Of a DNA stretch of 14,861 nucleotides, positions 1 through 7,400 are shown piece after piece. This stretch comes from Clostridia bacterium (GTDB lineage Bacteria; Bacillota; Clostridia; Lachnospirales; Anaerotignaceae): the NCBI GenBank assembly GCA_900757025.1, contig CAAEMG010000045.1:1-14861 (forward strand), given 5' to 3'. Both the position numbers and the translations under genes were made by a program. Within the stretch, counting starts at the first letter, position 1. The number at the start of each line of letters is the position of its first letter. A model generated the notes under the pieces. That model was not told the origin of the DNA, did no database searches, and saw nothing but the letters and a program-made list of their open reading frames with translations.

Positions 1-144
1 ATGACGCTGTTTATTTTTTGAAAAGTCTCTTATATCAACGGCATTTATATTTATTTTGCCCTCTTTTCTTGCTCTGCCTATAATACTGTGGCTGAGGGCA
101 TCATCTATCATTTGCGGAAAAAGCGTAAGAACATGAAAATTCAT
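1..144 (-). CDS. trmD: tRNA (guanine-37-N1)-methyltransferase TrmD, N-terminal 48 codons (partial)
   Basis: Only the first 48 codons lie in the window; the gene runs off the left edge. The frame opens MNFHVLTLFPQMI and continues with SIIGRARKEG and a VDIRDFSKNK segment. These match the conserved start of TrmD (VLTLFPEMF, SIIGRA, NIRDF), the SPOUT-family enzyme that uses S-adenosylmethionine to methylate G37 of tRNAs and so prevents frameshifting. The ATG (144-142) shares its A with the last base of the RimM stop codon (TAATG), so the two are translationally coupled. A GGAGG ribosome binding site lies inside the end of rimM. The usual rpsP-rimM-trmD gene order supports the call. The catalytic knot domain is outside the window and cannot be checked. 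Confidence 0.93.
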   Translation of the reverse strand, partial: MNFHVLTLFPQMIDDALSHSIIGRARKEGKININAVDIRDFSKNKQRH

Positions 145-647
145 TATCTAAGCCCCTCCATAAGTTTAACAGTCATTTTGTTTTCTGCAACGTCAACTTT
201 AATAATGCAGTCTTTTATTGCAGGAATAAGAAGGTCCTTTGTGCCTTCCTTTGTAATTACATAAACGTCATTTGAGCCTGTTTCCATAATATTTGATATA
301 ATTCCCAAATACTCGCCTTCTTCTGTATAAACTTCCATGTCATACAAATCTCTTATATAATATTCATCTTCCTCAAGAGGAAGAGCAAGTTCATCGGGTA
401 TAAGTATTTTTGCATCTTTGTATTTTAAAGCAACATTTATATCATCTATTTCTTTTACGGTAAGAAGAACAATATTTTTATGGTATGCCACATTTTTTAT
501 TTTAAAAACTTCCTTGTTTCCCCTGAAGTCGAAAATAACCTCTTTTAAAAGCTCAAATCTTGAAGGGTCTTCCGTTGTAGGGTACACCTTAAAAGTTCCC
601 TTTATTCCGTGTGTTCCCACAACCTTGCCTATTTCAAAATATCCCAA
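144..647 (-). CDS. rimM: 16S rRNA-processing / 30S maturation factor RimM
   Basis: RimM binds ribosomal protein S19 and assists maturation of the 30S subunit head. The N-terminal RimM domain starts GYFEIGKVVGTHGIKG, the family hallmark, and runs to about residue 90. A C-terminal PRC-barrel domain follows, recognisable from EYYIRDLYDMEVYTEEG through the SNDVYVI segment to DLLIPAI. At about 167 residues the length is normal. The frame stays open to a GTG at 656, but the AGAGGTG ribosome binding site covers that GTG and sits six bases before a TTG at 647. I therefore choose TTG, which gives MGYFEIGK, a normal family N-terminus. The stop overlaps the trmD start. A terminator-like hairpin separates the gene from khpA. 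Confidence 0.95.
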   Translation of the reverse strand: MGYFEIGKVVGTHGIKGTFKVYPTTEDPSRFELLKEVIFDFRGNKEVFKIKNVAYHKNIVLLTVKEIDDINVALKYKDAKILIPDELALPLEEDEYYIRDLYDMEVYTEEGEYLGIISNIMETGSNDVYVITKEGTKDLLIPAIKDCIIKVDVAENKMTVKLMEGLR

Positions 648-681
648 AAAAAGCACCTCTTTTTCATTTAATTATATATAC

Positions 682-709
682 AAAAAGGTGCAGACAAAAA
701 ATCTGCACC
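682..709 (-). terminator. Rho-independent terminator or attenuator between khpA and rimM
   Basis: Two perfect 8-base arms (ggtgcaga at 687-694 and tctgcacc at 702-709) enclose a 7-base loop. On the minus strand the hairpin begins 8 bases after the khpA stop and is followed by a run of five T (686-682), the layout of an intrinsic terminator for leftward transcription. On the plus strand no T-run follows, so it is one-directional. The stem is only moderately GC-rich and the T-run is short, so partial read-through into rimM-trmD is plausible. A TATAAT (about 678-671 region, minus strand) lies just downstream, but no good -35 box at proper spacing is seen. Confidence 0.75.
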
Positions 710-717
710 CCAAAAAA

Positions 718-939
718 TCACTGAACTATTTCAACAACAATGTGCTTGTCTTCATGCACGGCTGCTGCCTTTACAACGGTACGGATAGCTTTTGCGATCC
801 TTCCCTGCTTGCCTATAACCTTTCCCATATCTTCCGGAGCAACTTTAAGCTCAAGAACGAGGGCTTTGTCGCTCTGTACTTCGGAAACCTTAACCTGTTC
901 CGGACAGTCAACAAGGTTTTTGGCAATTACTTCTAACAA
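718..939 (-). CDS. khpA: KH-domain RNA-binding protein KhpA (YlqC family)
   Basis: A small single-KH-domain protein. In other Bacillota KhpA pairs with KhpB/EloR, binds many RNAs and affects cell elongation and division. The KH signature is clear: GKVIGKQGRIAKAIRTVV, with the GxxG loop GKQG at residues 43-46. The 73-residue length fits the family, as does the position between rpsP and rimM. The start is odd. The perfect AGGAGG site (960-955) is six bases before an ATG (948-946) that is followed at once by TAG. The same frame then reads GAA TTG TTA GAA, and the annotated start here is that TTG at 939, 15 bases from the ribosome binding site. Relatives usually begin M-K-E-L-x-E-x-I-A-K, so codon 2 appears to be the site changed to TAG. 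Confidence 0.85.
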   Translation of the reverse strand: MLEVIAKNLVDCPEQVKVSEVQSDKALVLELKVAPEDMGKVIGKQGRIAKAIRTVVKAAAVHEDKHIVVEIVQ

Positions 940-974
940 TTCCTACATTATGAACCTCCTAAAAAAGGCCGCAA

Positions 975-1223
975 TTACTCAGCGATTACTCCAGCCTTCT
1001 TTAATAAAGCCTTAACTGTATCTGATGGCTGAGCGCCGTTTTTAATCCATTTAGCTGCTTCTTCGCCGTCAACCTTTAATACAACTGGTTCTTTAGTTGG
1101 GTCATAGATACCGATTTCTGCGATTGATTTACCATTTCTGTTTGTTCTTGAATCTGCAACTACGATTCTATAAAATGGTGCCTTCTTTGCGCCTAATCTT
1201 TTAAGTCTGATTTTTACTGCCAT
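975..1223 (-). CDS. rpsP: 30S ribosomal protein S16
   Basis: A structural protein of the 30S subunit, needed for assembly of the 5' domain of 16S rRNA. The N-terminus MAVKIRLKRLGAKKAPFYRIVVADSR is the S16 family signature, followed by the conserved GIYDPTKEP segment and a lysine-rich tail. At 82 residues it is complete. The start ATG has a good GGAGG site (ACGGAGGTAAAGAACA precedes it). It lies 36 bases after ffh and just before khpA, the typical Bacillota order ffh-rpsP-khpA-rimM-trmD. No separate promoter is visible in the short gap, so it is probably expressed from the ylxM promoter. Confidence 0.98.
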   Translation of the reverse strand: MAVKIRLKRLGAKKAPFYRIVVADSRTNRNGKSIAEIGIYDPTKEPVVLKVDGEEAAKWIKNGAQPSDTVKALLKKAGVIAE

Positions 1224-1259
1224 TGTTCTTTACCTCCGTAGAATATAAACTTTTATTTT

Positions 1260-2597
1260 TTATCTAAAAGGAAATTTGAATTTTCCCTTTTTTCCTTTTG
1301 TTAAAGCATTCATCTGCTTCATCATTTTTTTCATTTCTTCAAACTGCTTTAAGAGTCTGTTTACCTCGGCAATGTTTCTTCCGCTGCCTTCGGCAATTCT
1401 CTTTTTTCTTGGGCCGTTAAGTATGGAAGGATTATTTCTTTCTTCCTTTGTCATGCTCTGTATAATAGCCTCGATATGAGCCATAGCCTTAGGGTCAATG
1501 TTCACATCGTCAAGATTAATCTGCTGGCTCACTCCAGGAATCATGCCCAAAAGGTCTTTAAGAGGACCCATTTTTTTAATCTGCTGCATCTGCGAAAGAA
1601 AATCTTCAAGCGTAAAATCATTTTCACGCATTTTCTTTTCCATTTTTGCAGCTTCCTCGGCGTCAATGTTTGCCTGAACCTTTTCAATCATGCTCAAAAC
1701 ATCACCCATACCGAGTATTCTTGAAGCCATACGGTCGGGATAAAACGGCTGTAAATCTTCCATTTTTTCACCCATACCGATATACTTAATAGGTTTTTGC
1801 GTAACGCTTCTTACCGAAAGCGCCGCACCGCCTCTTGCATCACCGTCAAGCTTTGTAAGAATTATACCGTCAACTCCAAGCTGACCGTCAAAACTTTCGG
1901 CAACCGTTACTGCGTCCTGACCTGTCATAGCATCAACAACAAGCAGTATTTCCTGAGGATGAACCTCGCTTTTTATGTTTTTAAGCTCATCCATAAGCTC
2001 TTCGTTTATATGCAAACGTCCAGCCGTATCGATAAGCACAACATCGTTTTTATTTGCTCTTGCATATTCAACTGCTTTTTTTGAAATTTCAACAGGGCTT
2101 ACCTTGTCACCCATTTCAAAAACAGGAATATCGTAATTTTTGCCCACAACCTGAAGCTGTTTTATAGCGGCAGGCCTGTAAACGTCGCAGGCAACCAACA
2201 AAGGCTTTTTGCCTTCTTTCCTAAGCTGTCCGGCAAGTTTTCCGGCTGTGGTTGTTTTACCTGCACCCTGAAGACCTACCATCATAAATACTGTGGGCTG
2301 TTTTGAAGAAAATGTAAGTTTGCTCTGGGTTGAACCCATAAGCTCTATAAGTTCTTCGTTTACTATTTTTATAACCTGCTGTCCGGGAGTAAGGCTTGTC
2401 ATAACCTCGCTGCCTACAGCTCTTTCGCTAACTTTATTTATAAACTGCTTAACAATTTTGAAGTTTACATCGGCCTCAAGCATGGCTATTTTAACTTCTC
2501 TCATGGCAGCTTTTACATCTGCCTCCGTAAGCACGCCTTTGCCTCTGAGGCTTTTAAAAACTTCCTGCAATTTATTGGAAAGATTTTCAAATGCCAT
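1260..2597 (-). CDS. ffh: Signal recognition particle GTPase Ffh (SRP54)
   Basis: Ffh binds the SRP RNA and signal peptides of nascent membrane proteins and docks with FtsY at the membrane. It has 445 residues with the full architecture. The N domain is residues 1-90. The G domain has P-loop GLQGAGKT (108-115), DVYRPAA (138-144), DTAGR (190-194) and TKLDGDARGG (248-257). The M domain (from about 300) is rich in Met and has the RNA-binding stretch GSGRNIAEVNRLLKQF near 404-419 and a Met-rich tail. The open frame extends five codons upstream (MRRTL), but GAGGAGG lies six bases before the ATG at 2597, and MAFENLSNKL is the normal start. It is 42 bases downstream of ylxM, its usual partner. Confidence 0.98.
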   Translation of the reverse strand: MAFENLSNKLQEVFKSLRGKGVLTEADVKAAMREVKIAMLEADVNFKIVKQFINKVSERAVGSEVMTSLTPGQQVIKIVNEELIELMGSTQSKLTFSSKQPTVFMMVGLQGAGKTTTAGKLAGQLRKEGKKPLLVACDVYRPAAIKQLQVVGKNYDIPVFEMGDKVSPVEISKKAVEYARANKNDVVLIDTAGRLHINEELMDELKNIKSEVHPQEILLVVDAMTGQDAVTVAESFDGQLGVDGIILTKLDGDARGGAALSVRSVTQKPIKYIGMGEKMEDLQPFYPDRMASRILGMGDVLSMIEKVQANIDAEEAAKMEKKMRENDFTLEDFLSQMQQIKKMGPLKDLLGMIPGVSQQINLDDVNIDPKAMAHIEAIIQSMTKEERNNPSILNGPRKKRIAEGSGRNIAEVNRLLKQFEEMKKMMKQMNALTKGKKGKFKFPFR

Positions 2598-2639
2598 TAA
2601 GGTCCTCCTCAATTAATTTAAGCAGAACAAAACCTGTTC

Positions 2640-2993
2640 TTACCGCAAAATTTTGTCAGCTATTTCTTTTATTTTTTCAATATGTCCAGCGGCATCTTTG
2701 TCATTTTTGTATCTGCTCTCAAATTCTTCTGCCAGCTTTTTAATTTCCATAACGGCTTTTTTGTTTTCCTCAAATCTTTCAACAAGCCCAAGCTTGTTTT
2801 CATATTCAAGAAGTATGCCCTCGGTTCTTTTAAGCTGGTCTCTTACGGCCTGACGGCTTATTCCAAGTTCTTCGCCTATTTCGCTTAAAGTTAAATCTTC
2901 AAGATGAAACATGGAAAAAATCGTTTTCTGCTTTTGAGTAAGCAGTTCGCCGTAAAAATCGAACAAAAGAGTGGCCTGTAAAATATCGTCCAT
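2640..2993 (-). CDS. ylxM: YlxM/UPF0122 family SRP-associated helix-turn-helix protein
   Basis: A 117-residue protein with the UPF0122 pattern: LLFDFYGELLTQKQKTIFSMFHLEDLTLSEIGEELGISRQAVRDQLKRTE. Residues about 18-56 form a helix-turn-helix resembling sigma factor region 4, and the C-terminal half is predicted to be charged and helical. In streptococci YlxM has been described as an SRP accessory protein that associates with Ffh. Whether it also binds DNA is less certain. The ATG at 2993 has AAGAGG nine bases upstream. It is the first gene after the promoter in the 98-base gap, and ffh follows directly. Because the HTH is well formed, autoregulation through the flanking palindromes is possible but unproven. 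Confidence 0.93.
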   Translation of the reverse strand: MDDILQATLLFDFYGELLTQKQKTIFSMFHLEDLTLSEIGEELGISRQAVRDQLKRTEGILLEYENKLGLVERFEENKKAVMEIKKLAEEFESRYKNDKDAAGHIEKIKEIADKILR

Positions 2994-3015
2994 ATCAATT
3001 AACCTCTTAATATGT

Positions 3016-3037
3016 TGTAAAGTATTTTTGCTTTACC
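3016..3037 (-). promoter_or_regulatory. Operator-like palindrome, proximal copy at the predicted start of transcription
   Basis: On the minus strand the 6-base arms GTAAAG and CTTTAC are perfect inverted repeats around eight bases (CAAAAATA). This is nearly the same sequence as the distal copy, displaced by 51 bases, close to five helical turns, so both sites would face the same side of the DNA. It begins at about +1 of the ylxM promoter. Having one site at -35 and one at +1 is a common repression geometry. In RNA it could also form a weak stem, but it is too AT-rich for a terminator. Confidence 0.5.
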
Positions 3038-3043
3038 TGTAAT

Positions 3044-3072
3044 ATAATACACATCTGCCGCTCTTTTGTCAA
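3044..3072 (-). promoter_or_regulatory. Sigma-A promoter of ylxM-ffh-rpsP-khpA
   Basis: On the minus strand a perfect -35 box TTGACA (3072-3067) is followed, after exactly 17 bases, by TATTAT (3049-3044), one mismatch from the -10 consensus. Transcription would begin near 3037, about 45 bases before the ylxM ATG. It lies in the 98-base gap after ftsY, where no GC-rich terminator hairpin is seen, so read-through from the smc-ftsY genes may add to it. The -35 box lies inside one operator-like palindrome. Confidence 0.85.
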
Positions 3073-3088
3073 GTATTTTTACTTTACA
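3067..3088 (-). promoter_or_regulatory. Operator-like palindrome, distal copy overlapping the -35 box
   Basis: On the minus strand it reads TGTAAAG, eight A/T-rich bases, then CTTGACA. The arms TGTAAAG and CTTGACA are inverted repeats with a single mismatch. The right arm contains the TTGACA -35 box, so a protein bound here would block RNA polymerase. It shares 18 of its first 21 positions with the proximal copy. The binding factor is unknown; I do not recognise the motif as an operator of a named regulator. Confidence 0.5.
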
Positions 3089-3091
3089 TTT

Positions 3092-4402
3092 TTATTCTTT
3101 TCCGAAAAGTGCCTTTGCAAAACTTTCGGCATTAAATTTCTGAAGGTCTTCTATGCCTTCGCCAACACCAATATATCTTACAGGTATTTTAAGCTCGTTT
3201 TTGATTGCAACAACAATGCCGCCTTTTGCAGTTCCGTCAAGCTTTGTAAGAACTATTCCTGTTATATCGGCAACTTCTTTAAATATTTTTGCCTGCTGCA
3301 TTGCGTTTTGTCCCGTTGTGGCGTCAAGCACAAGATAAACCTCTTTGTTTGCCTCCGGATATTCTCTTTCAATAACCTTAAATATCTTTTTAAGCTCATC
3401 CATAAGGTTCTTTTTGTTATGAAGTCTGCCTGCCGTATCACATATAAGAAGGTCTGTTTTTCTTGCCTTTGCCGCATTAACCGCATCAAAAACAACTGCC
3501 GCAGGGTCACTGTTTTCCTCATGCTTTATAACATCTATGCCACCACGCTGACCCCATATTTCAAGCTGGTCTATTGCCGCAGCCCTGAATGTATCTGCCG
3601 CTGCAAGAAGAACGCTGTCACCTTTTTCTTTATATATATGAGCAAGTTTGCCTATAGTTGTTGTTTTTCCAACGCCGTTTACACCTATAACAAGCATAAC
3701 GCAAGGTTTTTTAATTTCATATTCACCTTCACAGCCGTCAAGAAGTATTGAGCTTATTTCATCTGCAAGAAGGTCTTTTATTGCCGCAGGGTCTGTAATT
3801 GCTTCTCTTTTAACTCTTTTTCTGAGAGCCTCTATAACAGACATTGTTGTTTCAACGCCCAAATCCGCCATAATAAGAACCTCTTCAAGCTCTTCGAAAA
3901 GGTCTTCGTCAATTTTTGTGAAAGCACCCAAAACAGTGTCAACGCCGCCCATAATACTGTTTCTTGTTTTGTTAAGACCTTCTTTAAGGCGGGCAAAGAA
4001 ACCTTTTTTAACAGGCTGTTCTTCATGAACTTCTTCTGTTATTTCTTCAACTTCTTCTGTTTTTATTTCTTCTTCGGCAATATTTTCTTCTGAAATTCCG
4101 GCTGTTTCTTCGGCTGTAATTTCTTCTTTAATCTCTTCCACAGGCTCTTCTTCTGCCGTTTCTTCGGATACTTCTTCAATTTCTTCAACAACTGTTTCCG
4201 GCTCGGATACTTCTTCAATTTCTTCAGCAACTGTTTCCGGCTCGGCTGTTTCTTCGGCTTCTTCTGTTTCACCAATTTCTTCGGCAGGTTCTTCGGCAGG
4301 TTCTTCGGCAGGTTCTTCCGCCTGAACGCTTTCTGCCGTTTCTTCTTTTACTTCTTCAACCTCTTCATTTTTATGCTTTTTAAAAAAATCAAAAAATCCC
4401 AT
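3092..4402 (-). CDS. ftsY: SRP receptor GTPase FtsY
   Basis: FtsY receives the Ffh-ribosome complex at the membrane and hands it to SecYEG. It has 436 residues. A short start MGFFDFFKKH is followed by a very acidic A domain (about 11-130) built largely of Glu, Pro, Ala and Val repeats. The N domain begins near 133 (KKGFFARLKEGLNKTR). The G domain has P-loop GVNGVGKT (240-247), DTFRAAA (270-276), DTAGR (322-326) and TKLDG (386-390). The C-terminal RYIGVGEGIEDLQKFNAESF is typical of FtsY. AAAGGAGG stands seven bases before the ATG and overlaps the smc stop, so translation is probably coupled. Tandem DNA repeats lie in the acidic part. Confidence 0.98.
   Translation of the reverse strand: MGFFDFFKKHKNEEVEEVKEETAESVQAEEPAEEPAEEPAEEIGETEEAEETAEPETVAEEIEEVSEPETVVEEIEEVSEETAEEEPVEEIKEEITAEETAGISEENIAEEEIKTEEVEEITEEVHEEQPVKKGFFARLKEGLNKTRNSIMGGVDTVLGAFTKIDEDLFEELEEVLIMADLGVETTMSVIEALRKRVKREAITDPAAIKDLLADEISSILLDGCEGEYEIKKPCVMLVIGVNGVGKTTTIGKLAHIYKEKGDSVLLAAADTFRAAAIDQLEIWGQRGGIDVIKHEENSDPAAVVFDAVNAAKARKTDLLICDTAGRLHNKKNLMDELKKIFKVIEREYPEANKEVYLVLDATTGQNAMQQAKIFKEVADITGIVLTKLDGTAKGGIVVAIKNELKIPVRYIGVGEGIEDLQKFNAESFAKALFGKE
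4165..4242 (-). repeat. Two tandem 39-base repeats inside ftsY
   Basis: Two adjacent 39-base units (4165-4203 and 4204-4242) differ at one base. They encode two copies of a 13-residue acidic unit, EPETV(A/V)EEIEEVS. Because 39 is a multiple of three, gain or loss of a unit keeps the reading frame. They lie in the acidic A domain of FtsY, whose length varies widely between species. Confidence 0.9.
4277..4312 (-). repeat. Three tandem 12-base repeats inside ftsY
   Basis: Three exact copies of ttcttcggcagg (plus strand), with a degenerate fourth following. On the coding strand they give repeated EEPA in the acidic A domain of FtsY (about residues 29-41). Like the neighbouring 39-base repeats, they are in phase with the reading frame and likely to vary in copy number by slippage. 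Confidence 0.9.
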
Positions 4403-4415
4403 TTTTCATCCTCCT

Positions 4416-7400
4416 TTATATTGCGTCTTTCTGTGCCTCTTCAAATTTTACGGAAAGCACCTTTGAAACGCCTCTTTCCTGCATTGTTACGCCATACATA
4501 ACGTCTGCCGCCTCCATAGTTCCTTTTCTATGTGTAATAACAATAAACTGTGTATCACCCGAAAAGCTTTTAAGATATTCGGCAAAACGGTTTACGTTTG
4601 CATCATCAAGTGCCGCCTCTATTTCGTCAAGAATACAAAACGGCGAAGGCTTCATTTTTAATATGCCGAAAAGTATGGCTATTGCCGTAAGGGCTCTTTC
4701 TCCTCCGGAAAGCAGCATCATATTTTGAAGTTTCTTTCCCGGCGGACGGGCTATAATTTCAATGCCGCTTTCAAGCACATCTTTTTCATCTGCAAGACGC
4801 AGATATGCTTCTCCTCCGCCAAACATCTGTCTGAAAACTTCATTAAAGTTTTCAGACATAACCGAAAACTGCTCTTTAAACTGTTTTCTCATCATTTCCG
4901 AAAGCTCATCAATAACCTTCAACAGATTATCCTCAGCCTCTTTTATGTCATCTCTCTGTTTTGAAAGAAATTCATATCTTTCCTTAATCTGCCTGTATTC
5001 TTCTATTGCGTTTACGTTTACATTGCCGAGAGCTTTTATTTCGGCTTTTATTTCACGTATGGTTCTTGCCAGAATAGAAACCTCTATTTTTTCGTCATAC
5101 ATTTTTTTGGCTTCTTCAAATGTAATTTCATATTCGTCCCATATAGCCGAAAAAACTGAATTTCTGTCTTCTTCCAGCTTTTCGGCTCTTGTTTCTATTC
5201 TGTAAAGGTCATTTTTAAGTTTTGAAACAGTTTCAAAAGACTGCTGCTGTTCATTTACGCTTTTTTCAAATTCTTCAGCAAAACCTGTTTTTCTTCCTGT
5301 TTCTTCTTCAAGAAGAATGGTTGTTTCTTCATATTTTTTACGGCTTTTTTCAGTGTTTTCAGCCAAACGCAAAGCATTTTTTTCTTTTTCTTCTTTTTTC
5401 TTCTTAGCTTTTCGTGTTTCCTCGGCATTTTCTTTTTTCTCTTTTTCAAGTTCGGCAATACTTTGCTTAACTCTTTTAAGTGAAATTTCGGCACCGCCTT
5501 TTGCCTCTTTTAAAGATGCAAGTGAAATTTTTCTTTCTGTTATGTATGAACGGAGCTTTTCCCTGTCCTCTCGTCCCGTCTGCAAAGTATCCTGAAAATC
5601 ATTCATTGCTTTTTGAATTTCTTCAATTTCATTTTCGGTTTTTTCAAGGCTTTCCTTGTACTTTTCAACGCTTTTTTGTGCCGTCAGAATTTCAGACTCC
5701 GTAAATTTCAATTCATGGCTGTTTTTCTCAAACTTTTCCTTTGCACCTGCAAATTCTTCGTTAAGCGAATTTATTTCTTTCTGAAGAGATGCTTTTTCAA
5801 GTTCTGTTTTCTGCTGAGAAACAAGTATATCCCTCAGTTCATCGCTGCAATCAAGAATTTCCTCATCAAGTTCTTCCTGTCTGCGAGAAAGTAAGGCACA
5901 TAATTCGTCAAGTTTTTTCTCTGCCTCCTGCAAATCGGCTATTTCTCTGTTTCTGCCGAAAATGCCTCCTGTTTTCTTGTTGAAACTACCGCCTGTCATT
6001 GTACCGCCGGCATTAAGCACATCGCCGCCAAGAGTAACTATTTTGTACTTATGTCCGGTTTTTCCTGCAAGAGCAATGGCGTTATCCATCGTTTCCACGA
6101 TAACAACTCTGCCCAAAAGGCTTTTTATAACCCTATAATAATGCTCGGCACATTTTACAAGCTCGTCGGCAATTCCACACACTCCGTTTTGTGAAAGTAT
6201 AAAGGCTTTTTCCGAGCCTATATCTCTTCCCTCTATAACGGAAACCGGCATAAACGATGCCCTTCCCAAATTACTTTTCTTTAAATATTCAATGGCTTTT
6301 TTACCGTCGTTTTCAGTTTCAACAACGATATTCTGCATTGCACTGCCTATGGCAACCTCTATTGCCGTTTCATATTTTTTGTCTGTTTCCACAAGCTCGG
6401 CAACAGCACCGCATATACCGTTTAAAGCACCCCTGTCACGCATTTTAAGCACATTTTTTACGCTTGAATAATAGCCTTCAAATTCATTTTTCATGTCTGA
6501 AAGAACTTTAATTCGGCTTCGGCACTCACTAAGGCGAAGATGCTTGTTTTTAAACTCATATCCAACCTTGTCACCTTCAGCAATAAGTTCTTTCTTTTTA
6601 TTTTCAAGAAAATCTATGTCATTTTGAAGTTTATTTTTTTCATCTTCAAAAGACGTCATTTTTTCTTTATAGCCGTTTATTGTTTTTTCTATAACGGCAC
6701 ATTTTGCCTGTATAGCCTGCTGCTCCGCATTGGCAAACGACATTTTTTCTTTAAGCTGTTCGGCTCGCAGTTCATTTTTCTTTATGTTTGTGTTTATTTC
6801 CGTTGTAACACGTATTTTTTCTATTATTTCAGCCTTATAATCGTCTGCAAGCGACTGCTTGTTTTCGATTATTCCGCTTATTCGGCTGTATTCTTCTTCT
6901 TTAAGAGAAAGTTCGGAATTTATTTTTTCCGACTGTTCTTTTAAACTGTCTATGTTTTTTTCAAGCTCGGCTTTTTCCAAAGAGAATGATGCTGTTTTTT
7001 CATCTCTTTGTTCTTTTTCACTTTTAAGCCTTTCAACAGTATTTTCAAGATTTAATATCTGCTCTTTTGTAAGTTTTATTTCGCCCTCGGCTCTTTCCAT
7101 TTCAGACAGAAGCCGTGTTTTTTCATTATTGAGATTTTGTATTTTTTCGGTAAGATCGCTGTCTTTTTCCTTTAAAGCATCACTTTTTTGCTTATGCTCA
7201 TTATAAAGTTTTTCTTCATCGGCTATATTTGCTTTCAAAACGTCTGCATTTTTTGTATTTTTTTGAAGTTCATCATCAATTTTTCTTACATTTATGCAAA
7301 AATCATTTACTTCATAAATTTTAAGGCGTTCTTTTAAATCAAGATATTTTTTTGCCGTTTCCGTCTGTTCTTTAAGAGGCTCAATTTTCAGCTCAAGCTC

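Noticed and set aside
418..936. A 172-codon open frame on the plus strand
   Set aside because: It lies antisense over rimM, the terminator and khpA, and has low-complexity Phe/Ser/Leu composition. The minus-strand genes have clear family motifs; this is a shadow frame. The other plus-strand frames (for example 3308-3751, 4762-5205, 6540-6944, 8086-8553) are rejected for the same reason.
2598..2612. Longer Ffh beginning MRRTLMAF
   Set aside because: The GAGGAGG site lies within or next to this extension and is correctly spaced only for the ATG at 2597; MAFENLSNKL is the usual Ffh start.
2624..2640. Inverted repeat agaaca/tgttct between ylxM and ffh, reminiscent of a LexA (GAAC-GTTC) box
   Set aside because: The GAAC and GTTC halves are 7 bases apart rather than 4, so it does not fit the Gram-positive LexA site. 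As a hairpin it is weak and lacks a T-run.
4063..4275. A Lys/Gln/Pro-rich minus-strand frame inside ftsY
   Set aside because: It is the shifted reading of the Glu-rich repeats of FtsY; its repeat structure simply mirrors the DNA repeats and it has no ribosome binding site of note.
5255..5494. A Lys-rich minus-strand frame inside smc
   Set aside because: It is an out-of-frame reading of the SMC coiled coil; the smc frame is intact throughout.
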